From the NCBI RefSeq assembly GCF_030463535.1, contig NC_132898.1:25725662-25789661 (forward strand): 64,000 nt of DNA. Direction: 5' to 3'. The notes below the pieces were generated by a model that made no database searches, was not told the origin of the DNA, and was given only the letters and a program-made list of their open reading frames with translations. Shown here in pieces: positions 61,274 to 64,000 of this stretch. Source of the stretch: Salminus brasiliensis. Lineage: Eukaryota; Chordata; Actinopteri; Characiformes; Bryconidae. Position numbers and translations under genes: made by a program. Positions within the stretch are counted from its first letter, which is position 1. Every line of letters begins with the position of its first letter.

Positions 61274-64000
61274 TGTACACTTAGAGGTGAAACAATACGA
61301 GAATCCACAACAAATATAGAAATGTCTGTATGCTACAGACACTGGAGTATTTCTTTGATCAGCACAACTGAACTTTTGGAACTGAACTACTTTTGGTCTG
61401 GATGAACTCAAGGGCAGATTCTGTAGCACATCTGAGGCCAACAAGAACCTGCTCAGTGTCCTTTTCAAAGTTGAGTTCTGTGCATTCTCAATCATGCAAA
61501 CCCTGAACAACTACAAGACCTGCAGCCAAAAGGTCAAATAATGTTCTTTCTTCTTCTTCTGAAACATTGTCAAGAATGCCACATTTTTGTAATAAGAAAA
61601 CTGGAATTTGTAAAAAGAAAACGTCTGTAAAGTCCAACATCTCCTTCCACCACTCTCTAGGTTCGACTGACCTACATTTCCTATAAAAAAAAAAAAATAA
61701 TATGCAGATTCTCCAAAAATGCTCCCCGAGCCTCGCTGCACTCCATCCTCAAATTAGCATGAGCATCAACAACCGCAGTGCAGCCATTACCCACTTGTAA
61801 GACCCCGACCCCAAAAAACACAGCTTTACATGCCTCATCTGCCAGCCTGAACGTCTGAAAGCCGCACAAAAATTATATTATGCCATTAAAATTAAAAAAT
61901 AAATAAATAAAATCAGTGTCACTTTACAGAACATCATTCCAACACTGCAAAGACTGCTGCACTGAAATCTCTCCATCAGATAACAGAGATAACCGCCTCT
62001 CAATGCTACAGCATGCTTCCCTACCCAAGAAAGAAAGGCCCTGGTGTATAACTAACAGTGTAGGGAGTAAATCACAATCCATAGCTGTTAGCTAATGTGG
62101 AGAAAATGCTCACCCTGGTGGAGAAATGGCATTTAAATGCCTACTGACTGAAAGCACATCAGTGCTAACAGGGAGAACTGCCTGCAGAAAGAGAGGAAGA
62201 ATGCACGGTGTGTTCTGCCTTACCAGAAAAATGTTTTGACTGCAACAAGTGCAATCCATGGATTCTGGTTAAGTGTAGCGGCAAACAAGGAAACACTGAG
62301 TTTGGACTGTGGTGGATTTGTCCGGCTGCCTTTTCAAGCTTCTGTTTTTCGAGGGCCGCTCTCAACTGGGCAGTGAGCTGCATCCACTGGACTGGCATAC
62401 CTTCCCCAATGCTGTTCACTAAGGATGTAACACTTTCAATACAGTATCAGGAAATCCTACCAGCTTTTGTGAAACACAATATCTAGGCATCTGGGTGCAC
62501 CCCACTACAGTACAGTAGGCACAAAGGGGGTTGGTGTATAATATGGTAAAAGCTATGTTAAAAAGACTGAGCTATTTTTTTTATTGAATATGTGAATATT
62601 TAGTAAAAAGAAAAAGAAAAAAAGACAGAAATAAGAAATCAATGCCTGAGAAGTTGGAACAGGCAAGTTTCAACAGACTGTATATTCATAAAGGGAAAAC
62701 ATGATGATAGGAACTCAAAATGAATTTTTCATATAGGCGATAAAGTAGCTAGACTGAAATTCGTGCTCACAGCTACGTCTGCTCAGAACTCGTAGCTGAA
62801 AGCATTTGCAGAAATTTGATGACTGACAGCAAAGTAGGGCAGTAACCTCAGCAGCCTTCATTAGATGCTCCACTCCGCATCAGGACAGCCATGATTGTTG
62901 AAACAGCTCTACTGACAGCTAATACAGGTTTCACTCCATTCAACATGCATGGTGAGTGATAGGGGTGTAACAACATACTACTACTAACTGGATTAAATTG
63001 ACGATACTGGCTTCATGATATTTGAAATACAATGTGAATGATGAAAAAAATTTGTTGGCTAATGAAACAGGGCTATTGCCTTAGATATCATTATTAATAG
63101 AGCGTCTATTCTCCACAGTGCAATGTTTCCCAGCCGATTTTGGATTGCAGTATCAACACTGCATCCCTAGTAAGCAAGACTCTGGGCTAATACTATGTAG
63201 CGTCATGTCAACTTCAGGAATGGACGTAAATGATTATCCTGGCTTTTTTAAAAGTTTGCTTTTGAATGGCAATACCAGCTATCTCCAGGATGCACGGCAT
63301 GCATCCAAAATTATTTATGAGAGCTTAACCAATCTGATCACATAATTCCAGCCTAGAAGAATATGAACATTTTTAACACATGAACTTTAAATCTGACATT
63401 ACATGTATAGCTACACTCCTACCAGCCTCAGCCACATCAGTCCAAGCATCCTCCCAGTAAAGAAAGGGAATGCCCTTTAAAAGTTCCAGTGGGAGGCCAA
63501 TCTGTACATAAAATGCTGACATTACTTCAGATGGATTAGCACTGGGATCATGGAATTACATAAATGAACAATTCAGCCACAGGGAGCATTCTATCAAGAC
63601 GTTAATAAGCAAGTCAGGGTACTTGCCGTTACAGAGGGGCACGTTATGATCACAAGCACCTATTATAATGTTGATCTTTCAGCATACTATAAATTCCATC
63701 AGTCAGAAGCTGGGCTAATACAGGATGTCAATATAGTCTGACTTTACTGACGCATTTCAAAGTCTCATCACCTTAAAACAGTGAAATCACACAGTGTATG
63801 ACTTTCGGTGCTCAGCATTGTGCATACTGGATGTAAAAGGCTAACCTTTACAATCCTACATGACTGATTACATAAGCCTCCTGTATAGATGCAGTAAACT
63901 AACATGAAGCAACTATTCAGCAGATCAGTGCAGGGGTTACAGCCGTGCACATTCACTCACACGCTTCACAATACAACGCCTGCCATTCGCTGCAACGGTG
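61274..64000. other. No supported gene to the end of the window
   Basis: AT-rich sequence with short A/T tracts. Open frames here lack paired splice sites, conserved motifs or codon signal that I can defend. It may be rab7a intron or upstream DNA. Confidence 0.4.

Overview
This window is nuclear DNA from a ray-finned (teleost) fish. The coding exons are short, conserved vertebrate exons split by canonical GT-AG introns. Intergenic and intronic DNA is AT-rich and full of CA/GT, TA and CT microsatellites, tRNA-derived SINEs, hAT-like and Tc1/mariner-like MITEs and a telomere-like minisatellite. The repeat families resemble those I associate with otophysan fishes (characins, catfishes). That placement is inference; no species can be named from the sequence alone.

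Layout, left to right. (1) 170-322 (+): last coding exon of a gene I do not recognise, behind a long pyrimidine microsatellite; its 3'UTR runs into an hAT-like MITE. (2) 0.6-11.4 kb: repeat-rich intergenic DNA, with two hAT-like MITEs, a 51-bp-period minisatellite, a 1.1-kb telomere-like array with a 114-bp higher-order unit, and SINEs. (3) 11.6-33.2 kb (+): pfkfb4 (6-phosphofructo-2-kinase/fructose-2,6-bisphosphatase 4). It has a canonical 14-exon coding structure, a probable alternative CpG-rich promoter and first exon at 11.7 kb, and two homologous alternative last exons. (4) 33.3-35.4 kb: broken Tc1/mariner transposase pieces. (5) 36.1-39.4 kb (-): arpc4, complete, 168 codons. (6) 40.9-45.5 kb (+): tada3, complete, 429 codons, head-to-head with arpc4. 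(7) 47.0-51.4 kb (+): hmces, complete, 360 codons, with one GC-AG intron. (8) 51.4-57.3 kb (-): rab7a, complete coding sequence, 207 codons, tail-to-tail with hmces. (9) 57.3-64 kb: probably rab7a 5'UTR intron or upstream DNA, with repeats and no supported gene.

The genes are ordinary cellular genes: glycolytic control (pfkfb4), branched actin nucleation (arpc4), SAGA/ATAC histone acetylation (tada3), abasic-site DNA-protein crosslink repair (hmces) and late-endosome traffic (rab7a). They share no pathway. All lie on human chromosome 3 (3p21, 3p25, 3q21), so the block looks like an ancestral linkage group. I saw no new multi-gene system. The most interesting signals are the alternative ends of pfkfb4, the UG repeat in front of one of its last exons, the hmces GC donor, the abutting hmces/rab7a 3' ends and the structured repeats.
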